The position numbers and the translations under genes were made by a program. A model generated the notes under the pieces. It did no database searches and was not told the origin of the DNA. It saw only the letters and a list, made by a program, of their open reading frames with translations. A DNA stretch of 64,000 bases, taken from positions 7,316,001 through 7,380,000 of the forward strand of contig NZ_CP134609.1 of the NCBI RefSeq assembly GCF_031844705.1, in the 5' to 3' direction. This document shows, in pieces, positions 38,622 to 47,354 of this stretch; position 1 is the stretch's first letter, and every line of letters begins with the position of its first letter. This stretch comes from Streptomyces sp. ITFR-16 (GTDB lineage: Bacteria; Actinomycetota; Actinomycetes; Streptomycetales; Streptomycetaceae).

Positions 38622-40501
38622 CCGTGCGGCAGCACCAAGCCGACGCCACCGCCACGGCGGGCCGGGTCAATCTGCCCGGGACCGTCGCCGAGGTCCGCGC
38701 TCTTGCCGACGCCTACGAGGCGGCGCTCACCGGCAACGACATCCCCGCCCTGGACGGGTTCTTCCGGGACGCCCCGGACACGGTCCGCATCGGCGCGGGG
38801 GAAGAGCTCTTCGGTGCGGCCGAGATCGCCGCGTTCCGCCGCCGACGGCCCACGACCGGACTGCGGCGCACCCGGATCAGGACCGAGGTGACCACCTTCG
38901 GCAGCGACACCGCCGTCACCACCACGCTGTTCGTCCGGGACGGCGAGCCCGGTGTCGGCCGGCAGACCCAGACCTGGCTGCGGCTGCCCGAGGGCTGGCG
39001 GATCGTCGCCGCCCACGTCTCCCGGCGCCCCCCCTGCGCCCTGACGCCCCGTCCCGCACCCACCACCCGCGTACCACCGAAGGGAAGACCCATGGCCGCA
39101 GCACGCACAACCGGCGCCGACCGCCCCGGCGTTGCCGGTGAGGAGTACGAGCACACCGCCGTCCCGGCCCACGCGAGGAAGAGCCTGCTCTCCGTGGCCG
39201 GAGTGTGGGCGGGCTTCCCCATGTGCCTGGGCAACGCCGTCTTCGGCGGCCTGATCGTCTACAACCTCGGCCTGGAGCAGGGCTTCTGGGCCATCCTCAC
39301 CGGGAACCTCCTGCTCTTCTGCTACGTGGGCGCGCTGAGCCACCACGCCGGGCGGACCGGCCGCAGCTTCGCCCAGCAGTCCGCCGCCGTCTTCGGTCCG
39401 CGCGGTCGCGCCGTCGTCTCCGGCTTCCTCGCCACCGTCGTCATCGGCTGGTTCTCCTACCAGATCGGCCTCACCGGCACGGCCCTGCACCAGGTGCTCG
39501 GCTGGACCCCGCTGTGGGGAGCCCTCCTCGGAGCCGCTGTATACATCGGACTGACCGCGGCCGGCATCCGCGCCCTGTCCGCCGTCGGGCTGCTCGGCGT
39601 CCCGCTCTTCCTCGTCACCGCGGCCCTCGCCTTCTGGTACGCGGCGCAGGACGGCGCCGGCCTCTCCCGTGCGCTCGACTTCGAGGGACACCACCAGGGC
39701 ATCACCTTCTGGTCCGCCGTCGGCATCGTCATCGCCGGATTCGTCGACTCCGGCACCATGACCGCGGACTTCACACGCTGGAGCCGCGACGGCCGGTCCG
39801 CAGTCCTCGCCACCTTCAGCGCCTTCCCCCTCAGCAACACCGTCGCCTACCTGGTGGGCGGCGCCGTCGTCGCCACCGGGGGTGCCGCGAACCCGGCGAC
39901 CGACGGCGGCACCTACCTCGGCCTGCTGACCGGGCACGGCGCCTGGATCACCGCACTCGCCGTCCTGTTCACCCTCACCAACCTGGGCTTCGTCGCCGCG
40001 CACTGCCTCTACAACGCGGCGCTCGGATGGTCCGGTACGACACCGCTGCGCATGCGGCCCCTGGTCCTCGGCCTCGGAGTCCTCGGATCCGTCATCGCCC
40101 TGACCGGCGTGTGGAGTTCCATCGTGAGCTGGCTCCAGCTCCTCGGCATCCTGGTTCCGCCCATCGGCGCCGTGCTGATCGTCCAGCAGGCGGCCGACCG
40201 GTTCCGGCGGCGCGCGGCGGGGGCGGCCGGTACCGAGGGGCCGTCCGGTTCCGGCAGCTCCGGATACGTCCTGCCCGCCCTCGTCGCCTGGGCGGCCGGA
40301 TCGGCGGCGGCGTGGGCGCTGCACCACACGCACCCCGGATCCGTGGACGCCGCGCTGGGCTTCGCGGTCGCCGCCCTCGTCCACGGCGGCCACCTCTGGT
40401 GGACAGGCCGTTCGCCGGACGCCGCGGCACGCACATCCCCGGTGTCCGCCCGCTCCGGAGCCGAGTCCGACTCCGCCGAGCCCGACCCGCTCCCCGTCTG
40501 A
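38618..40501 (+). CDS. AtzH/HpxZ-like domain in frame with NCS1 cytosine-type permease
   Basis: A single uninterrupted 627-codon frame encodes two units. Residues about 20-138 are an AtzH/HpxZ (DUF3225, SnoaL-like) domain, with DIPALDGFFRDAPDTVRIGAGEELFG and QTQTWLRLPEGWRIVAAHVS. A Pro-rich linker follows, then from about residue 159 an NCS1 family permease of about 470 residues and 12 helices, resembling cytosine permease (CodB). AtzH/HpxZ proteins normally end where the linker begins. An internal ATG at 39092 with its own GAAGGG site may yield a free permease as well. The substrate is probably a pyrimidine-like or related N-heterocycle. Confidence 0.85.
   Translation: MTVRQHQADATATAGRVNLPGTVAEVRALADAYEAALTGNDIPALDGFFRDAPDTVRIGAGEELFGAAEIAAFRRRRPTTGLRRTRIRTEVTTFGSDTAVTTTLFVRDGEPGVGRQTQTWLRLPEGWRIVAAHVSRRPPCALTPRPAPTTRVPPKGRPMAAARTTGADRPGVAGEEYEHTAVPAHARKSLLSVAGVWAGFPMCLGNAVFGGLIVYNLGLEQGFWAILTGNLLLFCYVGALSHHAGRTGRSFAQQSAAVFGPRGRAVVSGFLATVVIGWFSYQIGLTGTALHQVLGWTPLWGALLGAAVYIGLTAAGIRALSAVGLLGVPLFLVTAALAFWYAAQDGAGLSRALDFEGHHQGITFWSAVGIVIAGFVDSGTMTADFTRWSRDGRSAVLATFSAFPLSNTVAYLVGGAVVATGGAANPATDGGTYLGLLTGHGAWITALAVLFTLTNLGFVAAHCLYNAALGWSGTTPLRMRPLVLGLGVLGSVIALTGVWSSIVSWLQLLGILVPPIGAVLIVQQAADRFRRRAAGAAGTEGPSGSGSSGYVLPALVAWAAGSAAAWALHHTHPGSVDAALGFAVAALVHGGHLWWTGRSPDAAARTSPVSARSGAESDSAEPDPLPV
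39079..39092 (+). promoter_or_regulatory. Internal ribosome-binding site and alternative start for the permease
   Basis: GAAGGGAAG lies at 39079-39087, and an in-frame ATG at 39092 begins MAAARTTGAD, just before the permease. This is a relic, or working remnant, of a separate permease gene inside the fused frame. Confidence 0.6.
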
Positions 40502-40549
40502 GCCGGACAGCCGGCCTCCCTCTGTGACCTCCGACTGCGAAGGGCCCCC

Positions 40550-42043
40550 GTGACCCCCGAAGAACGCGAAGAGCTCTGCTTCCTGCCGGCCACCGACATC
40601 GTCACCGCCGTGGCCGACCGCCGGCTGAGCCCGGTCGAGATCGTGGACGCGGTGCTGGACCGCCTCGACACGGTCAACCCGCTGATCGGCGCCTTCTGCA
40701 CACCCGCGCCCGAACAGGCCCGCGCCCGGGCGCTCGCGCTGGCGGACGCTCTGGCCCGTGGCGGAACCCCGGGGCCGCTGGCCGGTGTGCCGCTCGGGGT
40801 GAAGGACCTGATCGCCACCGCCGGCCTGCTGACCACCTCCGGGTCGCCCGCGTACCGCGACCACGTACCCGACGAGGACGACATCGTCGTCGAAAGGAGC
40901 CGGGGCGCCGGAGCCGTCGTGCTGGGCAAGACCAACACCACGGAGTTCGGTTACAGCGCGGCCGGCCACAACCCCCTGTTCCCACCCAGCCGCAATCCCT
41001 GGAACACCGCGCTGACCCCCGGCGGTTCGAGCGCCGGATCGGCCGCCGCCGTCGCGGCGGGACTCGGCCCGGTGGCGCTCGGCAGCGACGGCGGCTGCTC
41101 CCTGCGCGTGCCCGCCGCGTTCTGCGAACTGGTGGGCTTCAAACCGTCGATGGGCCGGGTCCCGGTCTGGCCCGGCTGCCGGGACGAGCGGTACCCGGGC
41201 GTCTCGGGCTGGGAGAGCCTCGAACATCTCGGCGTGCTGACCCGGACGGTCGCCGACACCGCCCTCATGCTGTCCGTGCTCGCCGGCCCCGACCCGCGCG
41301 ACCGGCACTCCATCCCCTGCCAGGACGTCGACTGGAATGCGGCGGCCCGGCTCGGCGCCCTGGAGGGCTGCGCCGGACTGCGTATCGCCTACAGCCCCGA
41401 CCTCGGGTACCTGCCGGTCGACCCGGCGGTGCGCGCGGTCGTCGACGGGGCCGTCTCCGTCTTCCGCGACCTGGGCTGCACGGTCGAGGAGGCCGATCCG
41501 GGCTGGAGCGACCCGGCGGAGGCCTTCCAGGCGCTGATCACCGCCGAGACGGACCTGACGGGCATGCGCCGCCTCATCGGCACGCACGGCCCGTCCATGT
41601 CCCCGCATCTGGTGGCCTGGATGACACGGGAGTGGACGGCGCGGGAGCTGACCGACGCCAACATCGCGCGCAAGGCCCTGACCAACCGCATGGCCGCGCT
41701 GATGTCCCGTTACGACGTGCTCCTGACGCCCACCTCCGCCGTGCCCCCGTTCCCCGTCGGCATCCAGGGGCCCGACCGCATCGGCGGACGCCGCGTCGAC
41801 GACACCGCGTGGATCGGCTTCAACTACCCGGCGTCCCTCACCGGAGCGCCCGCCGTCAGCGTCCCGGCCGGCCGCACACCGGACGGCCTCCCCGTCGGGC
41901 TCCAGCTGATCGGGCGCCACCTCGCCGACGCGACGGTCCTGCGCACGGCCGCCGCCTACGAGGCGATCCGCCCCTGGGCCCGCCGCCGTCCACGCGGGAT
42001 CGGTACCGATGTGGGGACCGGGGCGGCACGGGCATTAGGTTGA
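40550..42043 (+). CDS. Amidase, AtzE/GatA-like
   Basis: The 497-residue amidase-signature enzyme has the catalytic Lys in VPLGVKDLIATAG, the Ser loop TPGGSSAGSAAAVAAG and the nucleophile Ser in GSDGGCSLRVPA. The usual TGG before the nucleophile is GGC here. Its position after an AtzH/HpxZ domain parallels atz and hpx operons, where an AtzE-type amidase acts on a carboxybiuret- or oxalurate-like intermediate. No small AtzG/GatC-like partner was found. The start is GTG at 40550 with a GAAGGG site; 48 nt separate it from the permease stop. Confidence 0.88.
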   Translation: MTPEEREELCFLPATDIVTAVADRRLSPVEIVDAVLDRLDTVNPLIGAFCTPAPEQARARALALADALARGGTPGPLAGVPLGVKDLIATAGLLTTSGSPAYRDHVPDEDDIVVERSRGAGAVVLGKTNTTEFGYSAAGHNPLFPPSRNPWNTALTPGGSSAGSAAAVAAGLGPVALGSDGGCSLRVPAAFCELVGFKPSMGRVPVWPGCRDERYPGVSGWESLEHLGVLTRTVADTALMLSVLAGPDPRDRHSIPCQDVDWNAAARLGALEGCAGLRIAYSPDLGYLPVDPAVRAVVDGAVSVFRDLGCTVEEADPGWSDPAEAFQALITAETDLTGMRRLIGTHGPSMSPHLVAWMTREWTARELTDANIARKALTNRMAALMSRYDVLLTPTSAVPPFPVGIQGPDRIGGRRVDDTAWIGFNYPASLTGAPAVSVPAGRTPDGLPVGLQLIGRHLADATVLRTAAAYEAIRPWARRRPRGIGTDVGTGAARALG

Positions 42044-42084
42044 TCCGGACAGACTCGGCAGCCGGACTCGCGATGGGGGCGAGC

Positions 42085-43422
42085 ATGACCATGCTAAAGG
42101 GAACCAATGTTCCAGTGGCGGCTCAGGCCGTGCGCGTCGAAATGGGGTGGCACACCGCTCCGGGGACACCGGACGTGGATGCCTCGGCACTCCTTCTCCT
42201 CGCCACGGGCAAGGTGCGCAGCGACGCCGACTTCGTCTTCTACAACCAGCCCGCCCACGCCTCGGGCGCGGTGCGCCACGAGGGCAAGCGGAACGCCGGG
42301 GGCGCGGCGACCGACACACTGAGCGTCGATCTGGCACGGGTGGAGCCGGCCATCGACCGCGTGGTGCTGGCCGCCTCCGCCGACGGCGGCAGCTTCGGCA
42401 GGGTGAGCGGGCTGTACGTACGGATCGTCGACGCGGCGAACGGAGCGGAGGTGGCCCGCTTCGACAGCGCCGACGCCACCGTCGAGACCGCCTTCATCCT
42501 CGGCGAGCTCTACCGGCGCCAGGGCGCCTGGAAGTTCCGGGCGGTCGGCCAGGGCTACGGCACCGGCCTCGAAGGGCTCGCCACGGACTTCGGCATCTCC
42601 GTCGACGAACCGCAGCAGCCCCAGCGGGCGCCGCAGCCTCCTGCCCCGCCTCAGCCCCAGCCGGCCGCCCGGGTCGCCGCGCCGCCGCCCCCGCAGTACC
42701 ACCAGCAGCCGACGCTCGCCGCGCCGATGGCCCCGCCCCCGCCTCCGCCGCCGGCACCTCCGGCGCCGCCCGCGGCCCAGCCCGTGCGGCTCACCAAGGT
42801 GACGCTCACGAAGGAGGCGCCGTCCGTCTCGCTCGCCAAGCAGGGCGGCACATCGGGCGCCATGCGCGTCAATCTCAACTGGGAGACGCGCAAGCAGTTC
42901 AAGGGCTGGGGCAGCAAGCTCGGCCGGGCCGTCGCCCAGCACGCGGACCTCGACCTCGACCTCTGCGCCCTCTATGAGCTGACCGACGGCCGCAAGGGCG
43001 TCGTGCAGGCCCTCGGCAACGCCTTCGGGTCCCTCCAGCAGCCGCCCTACATCCACCTCGACGGCGACGACCGCACCGGCGCCATCGCCTCCGGCGAGAA
43101 CCTGACGATCAACCTCGACCAGAAGGCCAGGATCCGCCGCGTCCTGATCTTCGTCACCATCTACGAGGGCGCCCGGAGCTTCGCCGATCTGCACGCGACC
43201 GTGACCCTCCAGCCCCAGCACGGCGCGGCGATCGACTTCTCACTGGACGAGTGCACCGTCCCGTCCACGGTCTGCGCACTCGCCCTCATCACCAACACCG
43301 GGAGCGATCTCACCGTGCAGCGCGAGGCCCGGTACCTCGTGCCGCAGCGCGGCGTGAGCCCGCAGCGCACCATCGACCAGGCCTACGGCTGGGGCATGAA
43401 CTGGACGCCCGGCCGCAAGTAG
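42085..43422 (+). CDS. TerD family protein with two TerD domains and a Pro-rich linker
   Basis: The 445-residue protein has an N-terminal TerD domain (about 1-175; MLKGTNVPVAAQAVRVEMGW, then VRSDADFVFYNQP). A linker of Pro, Gln and Ala (about 176-235) follows, and then a second TerD-like domain (about 236-445) with RVNLNWETR, YIHLDGDDRTGA and the C-terminal QAYGWGMNWTPGRK. TerD domains bind calcium and belong to stress and tellurite-resistance systems; in Streptomyces they are also linked to development. ATGs at 42073, 42085 and 42091 are in frame; 42085 is a compromise supported by a GGGGGCGAG site. Confidence 0.85.
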   Translation: MTMLKGTNVPVAAQAVRVEMGWHTAPGTPDVDASALLLLATGKVRSDADFVFYNQPAHASGAVRHEGKRNAGGAATDTLSVDLARVEPAIDRVVLAASADGGSFGRVSGLYVRIVDAANGAEVARFDSADATVETAFILGELYRRQGAWKFRAVGQGYGTGLEGLATDFGISVDEPQQPQRAPQPPAPPQPQPAARVAAPPPPQYHQQPTLAAPMAPPPPPPPAPPAPPAAQPVRLTKVTLTKEAPSVSLAKQGGTSGAMRVNLNWETRKQFKGWGSKLGRAVAQHADLDLDLCALYELTDGRKGVVQALGNAFGSLQQPPYIHLDGDDRTGAIASGENLTINLDQKARIRRVLIFVTIYEGARSFADLHATVTLQPQHGAAIDFSLDECTVPSTVCALALITNTGSDLTVQREARYLVPQRGVSPQRTIDQAYGWGMNWTPGRK

Positions 43423-44620
43423 CCCTTGCGGACGTCACCGAGCGGGCGTCACTGATCCGGTGCGGCCTCGGGACGGGCGTACGTACGCCCCTTCCAGGCC
43501 GCACCGCGCCCCGGTAGTGCTGCACGGCGGAGTCCACCGTCATGAGGAGATACAGCAGCGCGGTGAACGGCAGCAGCGGGGCGAGCCACAGCGACTGCCG
43601 GTAGTAGCCCAGCATCGGCATGTACGTCCCCGCCATCACCGCCCAGGCCGCGCCCCCGGCCCACGCCGCCGCGGCGTCACCGCCCAGCAGCCCGGCGACC
43701 AGGGTCACGGGCGGCGCCAGATAGACCAGCGCGAGCCCCAGCACCGTGCCGAGCAGCACCAGCGGATTGTGCCGCAGCTGGGCGTACGCGCTCCGCGAGA
43801 CCATCCGCCACAGGTCGCCCAGGTGCGGATAGGGCCGGACGCTGTCCACCCGCTCCGCCAGCCCCAGCCAGATCCGGCCGCCGCTGCGCCGCACGGCCCG
43901 GGCCAGCGACACGTCGTCGATCACCGCCTGCCTGATCGAGTCCGGCACCCCCGCCCGCAGGGCCGCCTCGGTCCGCAGCAGCACACAGCCGCCCGCCGCG
44001 GCCGCCGTCCGGCCCCCCGACCGGTTGATCCACCGGAACGGGTAGAGCTGCGCGAAGAAGTAGACGAAGGCGGGCACGACCAGCCGCTCCCAGACGCTCG
44101 CCACCCGCAGCCGCGCCATCTGCGACACCAGGACGAACCCGCCCGACTCGGCCGCGGCCACCAGCTCCCGCAGGCTGTCCGGCTCGTGCGCGATGTCGGC
44201 GTCCGTCAGCAGCAGATACTGGGGATCCCGGGCCCGGGCCAGCGCGATCCCGTGCCGTACGGCCCAGAGCTTGCCCGTCCAGCCGGGCTCGGGCTCCCCG
44301 GGCGAGACCACCGTCACCGGCAGCCCGCCGTACCGTACGGACAGCGCACGGGCGATGTCCCCGGTGCCGTCCTTGCTGCAGTCGTCGACCAGGAAGATCT
44401 CGGCGGTTCCCGGATAGTCCTGCGCCAGCAGGGACGGCAGGCTCACCGGAAGCATGCCGGCCTCGTCGCGCGCGGGCACGACGACGGCGACCGACGGCCA
44501 CGTCGCCGGGGCCGCGCGGCTCGGCAGCCGCTGGTCGGTCCGCCAGAAGAAGCCCTGTCCCAGCAGCAGCCACACCCACGCGACAAGCGAACCCACGGCG
44601 ATCCAGGCAACGGCGCTCAT
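43310..44620 (-). CDS. HpnB-like family 2 glycosyltransferase, C-terminus frameshifted
   Basis: The GT2 membrane enzyme has an N-terminal helix, PSVAVVVPARDEAG, VDDCSKDGTGDIA, the TDADI metal motif and DDVSLARAVRRSG, and C-terminal helices ending in LLYLLMTVDSAVQHYRG. It resembles hopanoid-associated HpnB. After HYRG the literal frame continues with Arg-rich junk and runs 113 nt into the convergent TerD gene. Shifting by one nt in the G/C-rich run at 43501-43514 restores AAWKGRTYA and a stop at 43449, the usual end of this family. Either a true 1-nt deletion or a sequencing error is present. Confidence 0.8.
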   Translation of the reverse strand: MSAVAWIAVGSLVAWVWLLLGQGFFWRTDQRLPSRAAPATWPSVAVVVPARDEAGMLPVSLPSLLAQDYPGTAEIFLVDDCSKDGTGDIARALSVRYGGLPVTVVSPGEPEPGWTGKLWAVRHGIALARARDPQYLLLTDADIAHEPDSLRELVAAAESGGFVLVSQMARLRVASVWERLVVPAFVYFFAQLYPFRWINRSGGRTAAAAGGCVLLRTEAALRAGVPDSIRQAVIDDVSLARAVRRSGGRIWLGLAERVDSVRPYPHLGDLWRMVSRSAYAQLRHNPLVLLGTVLGLALVYLAPPVTLVAGLLGGDAAAAWAGGAAWAVMAGTYMPMLGYYRQSLWLAPLLPFTALLYLLMTVDSAVQHYRGAVRPGRGVRTPVPRPHRISDARSVTSARATCGRASSSCPSRRPGRWCAAGSRRAAARGTGPRAAR

Positions 44621-44666
44621 TGGCCGAAGTCTGCACCACTGAGCCGGGACCGCAAGGGCGGTCGAC

Positions 44667-44672
44667 TATGGT
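44667..44672 (+). promoter_or_regulatory. -10 element of a leaderless promoter (racemase gene)
   Basis: TATGGT ends six bases before the GTG start at 44679, so transcription should begin at the start codon. Confidence 0.45.
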
Positions 44673-44678
44673 GACCGG

Positions 44679-45464
44679 GTGAAGATCGCGCTCATGGACT
44701 CCGGAATCGGCCTGCTCGCCGCCGCCGCCGCAGTACGCCGGCTGCGGCCGGACGCCGATCTGGTGCTCTCCTCGGACCCCGACAGCATGCCCTGGGGGCC
44801 CCGCACGCCCGAGGACGTGACGGCCCGCGCGCTCGCGGTGGCCCGCGCCGCCGCCGCCCACCGGCCGGACGCCCTGATCGTCGCCTGCAACACCGCCTCC
44901 GTACGCGCCCTGACCGCGCTGCGGGCCGAGCTCGAACCGGACCTGCCGGTCATCGGCACGGTCCCCGCGATCAAGCCTGCGGCCGCCGAGGGCGGCGCCG
45001 TCGCCATCTGGGCCACCCCCCTCACCACCGGCAGCCCGTACCAGCGCGGGCTCATCCGTGACTTCGCCGGGGACGCGGCCGTCACCGAGGTGCCCTGCCC
45101 GGGCCTCGCCGACGCCGTGCAGTACGCGGACGAGGTCGGCATCGAGAAGGCGCTCGCCGCCGCCGCCGCGCTCACCCCGCCCGACGTGGAGGCCGTCGTC
45201 CTGGGCTGCACCCACTACGAACTGGTCGCGGAGCGCATCCGCGACGCCGTGCGCCGGCCCGGCAGGCCCTCCGTCGCGCTGTACGGCTCCGCCGGGGCGG
45301 TGGCCGCCCAGGCGCTGCGCCGGATCGGCGCCGAACCCGCCCCGTCGGCCGAACCCTCCGCCTCTCTCGCGGTCCTCCTCGGCGGCCGGCCCTCCGAGCT
45401 GCCGGACGTCGCCCTGGCCTACCCGGAAGGGCGCGGGCTCGCCGCGGTCGGGTCCGTGCGCTGA
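44679..45464 (+). CDS. Aspartate/glutamate racemase family protein
   Basis: The 261-residue protein resembles glutamate racemase. It has an N-terminal DSGIG motif (residues about 7-11), the first catalytic Cys in ACNTASVRAL and the second in GCTHYEL. Both catalytic cysteines are present, so it should be able to racemise an acidic amino acid or a related compound. It differs from housekeeping MurI in the DSDPDSMPWGPRTPED region, and it is not next to cell-wall genes, so a second, specialised racemase is likely. The start is GTG with a -10 box that indicates leaderless expression. Confidence 0.8.
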   Translation: MKIALMDSGIGLLAAAAAVRRLRPDADLVLSSDPDSMPWGPRTPEDVTARALAVARAAAAHRPDALIVACNTASVRALTALRAELEPDLPVIGTVPAIKPAAAEGGAVAIWATPLTTGSPYQRGLIRDFAGDAAVTEVPCPGLADAVQYADEVGIEKALAAAAALTPPDVEAVVLGCTHYELVAERIRDAVRRPGRPSVALYGSAGAVAAQALRRIGAEPAPSAEPSASLAVLLGGRPSELPDVALAYPEGRGLAAVGSVR

Positions 45465-45520
45465 CCCTCCGGTGACCCGGCCGGAGGCACCGGACCCGTC
45501 CCCTGGCGCGGATTGTTCAG

Positions 45521-45526
45521 TACGCT
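45521..45526 (+). promoter_or_regulatory. -10 element of a leaderless promoter
   Basis: TACGCT ends seven bases before the ATG at 45534. A leaderless transcript is likely. Confidence 0.45.
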
Positions 45527-45533
45527 GCTTGGC

Positions 45534-46097
45534 ATGAGGGACGACCCCGGAAAACCCCCGCGCACCGGTGCCGAGACCCACACCGCCGTCTGGACGGGCC
45601 GGGCCACCAACCGGACCCAGTGGGTGCTCGCGGCCGCCGGCGCGGCCTGTCTGGCACTGGGCATCCAGCTCGCCGTCAGCTCCACCTGGTCCTCCGGCAT
45701 CGCCCCGCTGCTGATGTCGGTGATCGGCTGCGTGGCCGCAGGGCTGCTCATGCTGTTCGGCACCCTCGCCTTCGTCAACGTGGCCGTCCGCGTGGACGGG
45801 GACGCCCTGGAGGTGCGCTGCGGCCACATGGGGCTGCCCCGGCGCCGCATCCTGCTGACCCATGTGGTGGGCGCGGAGTTCGCGCCCCGGGTCACCCCGC
45901 GCCAATGGGGCGGCTGGGGCTACCGCTGGCGTCCCGAACAGGGCACGGCCGTGGTGGTGCGCCGGGGCGAGGGCCTGGTGCTGAGGCTCGGCGACGGCAG
46001 GACGTTCACGATCACGGTGGACGACGCCGAGGCGGGCGTCCGCTTCATCCGCGACCGGCTGCACCTGCCGGCCACCGGCGCGGCGGCCGGAGCCTGA
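45534..46097 (+). CDS. Two-helix membrane protein of unknown function
   Basis: The 187-residue protein has two adjacent transmembrane helices (about 36-60, WVLAAAGAACLALGIQLAV; about 66-90, PLLMSVIGCVAAGLLMLFG). A cytoplasmic or extracytoplasmic beta-rich PH-like domain follows (RVDGDALEVRCGHMGLPRRRILLTHVVGAEF...), ending in a helix. The shape resembles bacterial PH-domain membrane proteins. An ATG at 45534 fits the -10 element better than the upstream TTG at 45513. It faces the O-antigen-ligase-like gene with only 4 nt between stops. Confidence 0.75.
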   Translation: MRDDPGKPPRTGAETHTAVWTGRATNRTQWVLAAAGAACLALGIQLAVSSTWSSGIAPLLMSVIGCVAAGLLMLFGTLAFVNVAVRVDGDALEVRCGHMGLPRRRILLTHVVGAEFAPRVTPRQWGGWGYRWRPEQGTAVVVRRGEGLVLRLGDGRTFTITVDDAEAGVRFIRDRLHLPATGAAAGA

Positions 46098-46101
46098 CGG
46101 C

Positions 46102-47160
46102 TCACTCCGCCACCGTGGGCCCCCCGGGCGCCCGGGGCCCGGGCCCGCCCGTCCCGATCGGCCGCTTCGCCGAGGCGAGACCGGCCAGCAGCCCCGCCCC
46201 CGCCGTCACCGGCGTGAAGCTGAGCACGTTGCCGACCACCGCCAGCGCCGCCAGGGCCGTGAGCGCCGCCCCCGCCGTCAGCGCCACCGACGTGGTGCGC
46301 GGCGAGCGCCACAGGACGTACAGCAGCCACCCGAACGCGGCGCCCAGCAGCAGCACCCCGACCACTCCCTGCTCGGCGGCCTGCTGGAGCGGCGCCGAGT
46401 GCGGCTTTCCGTCCGAGCCGAGGGTCTGCTGCGCGGTGGGGCTCAGCTCGGCGAAGCGGTCGGGGCCGATGCCGAGGGCCGGATGCTGACCGGCCAGCCG
46501 CGCCGCGTCCTTCCAGAGCTCCACCCGGTTCCCGGTGAGCTGGCCCTCCAGTGAGACCGTGAGCCCGTCGGGCAGCACGTCCTCGGCCACGGCCCAGGAG
46601 ATCCCGACCATCAGGGCGGTGGCCAGGGCGAGCCCGGTGAGACCGAGCAGCCTGCGGTGCGTCCTGGCCGCCGCCAGCGAACACAGCAGCACTCCGAGCG
46701 CCGCCGCGAAACCCGCCACCGAACCGAGCCGGAGCGAGGCGCAGGCCGTGCCGAGCGCCAGCAGCCGCAGGGCGAACCTCAGCCACTCGGTCCGGGCGGC
46801 CGCCGCCGCGCAGCAGGCCGCACCGGCCGCGAGGACCAGCAGCGCGGCGGCCGCCCCGGTGTGCCCGGGGGCGATGTCCACCGTGGCCGTCGCCCCGGGC
46901 ATGCCATGGCGCCAGACGAGGGCCGCGCCCAGGGCGGCCAGGGAGGCGGCCGTCGCGGTGGCCACCGGCAGCAGCGTTCCGCAGATGCGCCCGCAGGCGA
47001 AACCCGCCGCCACGGCGAGCAGCGCGAGCAGCACCCCTTCGGGCCGGGTCTCCCGGCCCGCCGCGCTGATCAGCGTCCACACCGCGCAGGCGGCGAGGAT
47101 CAGCGCTCCGGCGGCGTCGGACGCGTTGCCGCCCTCGGCCCCCCGCTCTGCTGCAGTCAT
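46102..47160 (-). CDS. O-antigen ligase-like polytopic membrane protein
   Basis: The 352-residue protein has about ten helices. The loop segment GNRVELWKDAARLAGQHPALGIGPDRFAEL and the following PHSAPLQQAAEQGVVG match the Wzy_C/O-antigen-ligase pattern, in which a large outside loop contains the catalytic residues. In Gram-positives such proteins join or polymerise surface polysaccharides, and the acceptor is not apparent here. The ATG at 47160 follows a GGGGGA site; the frame stays open to 47235. The divergent neighbour is lnt. Confidence 0.75.
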   Translation of the reverse strand: MTAAERGAEGGNASDAAGALILAACAVWTLISAAGRETRPEGVLLALLAVAAGFACGRICGTLLPVATATAASLAALGAALVWRHGMPGATATVDIAPGHTGAAAALLVLAAGAACCAAAAARTEWLRFALRLLALGTACASLRLGSVAGFAAALGVLLCSLAAARTHRRLLGLTGLALATALMVGISWAVAEDVLPDGLTVSLEGQLTGNRVELWKDAARLAGQHPALGIGPDRFAELSPTAQQTLGSDGKPHSAPLQQAAEQGVVGVLLLGAAFGWLLYVLWRSPRTTSVALTAGAALTALAALAVVGNVLSFTPVTAGAGLLAGLASAKRPIGTGGPGPRAPGGPTVAE

Positions 47161-47341
47161 CACGTCCGTCCCCCGGCCTGTGACCGTCCCGTCCGCGACG
47201 GCCGGATCCGGCCGGTCGGCGGGGGACTGGCGCACAGGTTAACGGCCTCGGGGGGCATATGTGCAGAAGATGCGGAGAAACGATCCGGCGGCCGGGATTC
47301 CGTCACCAGGACGCCACTCCCCGGCACACAGCCCGCCACCG

Positions 47342-47347
47342 TAGACT
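47342..47347 (+). promoter_or_regulatory. -10 element of a leaderless promoter (lnt)
   Basis: TAGACT ends seven bases before the GTG at 47355. The promoter and start strongly suggest a leaderless mRNA. Confidence 0.5.
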
Positions 47348-47354
47348 CCGCCGG

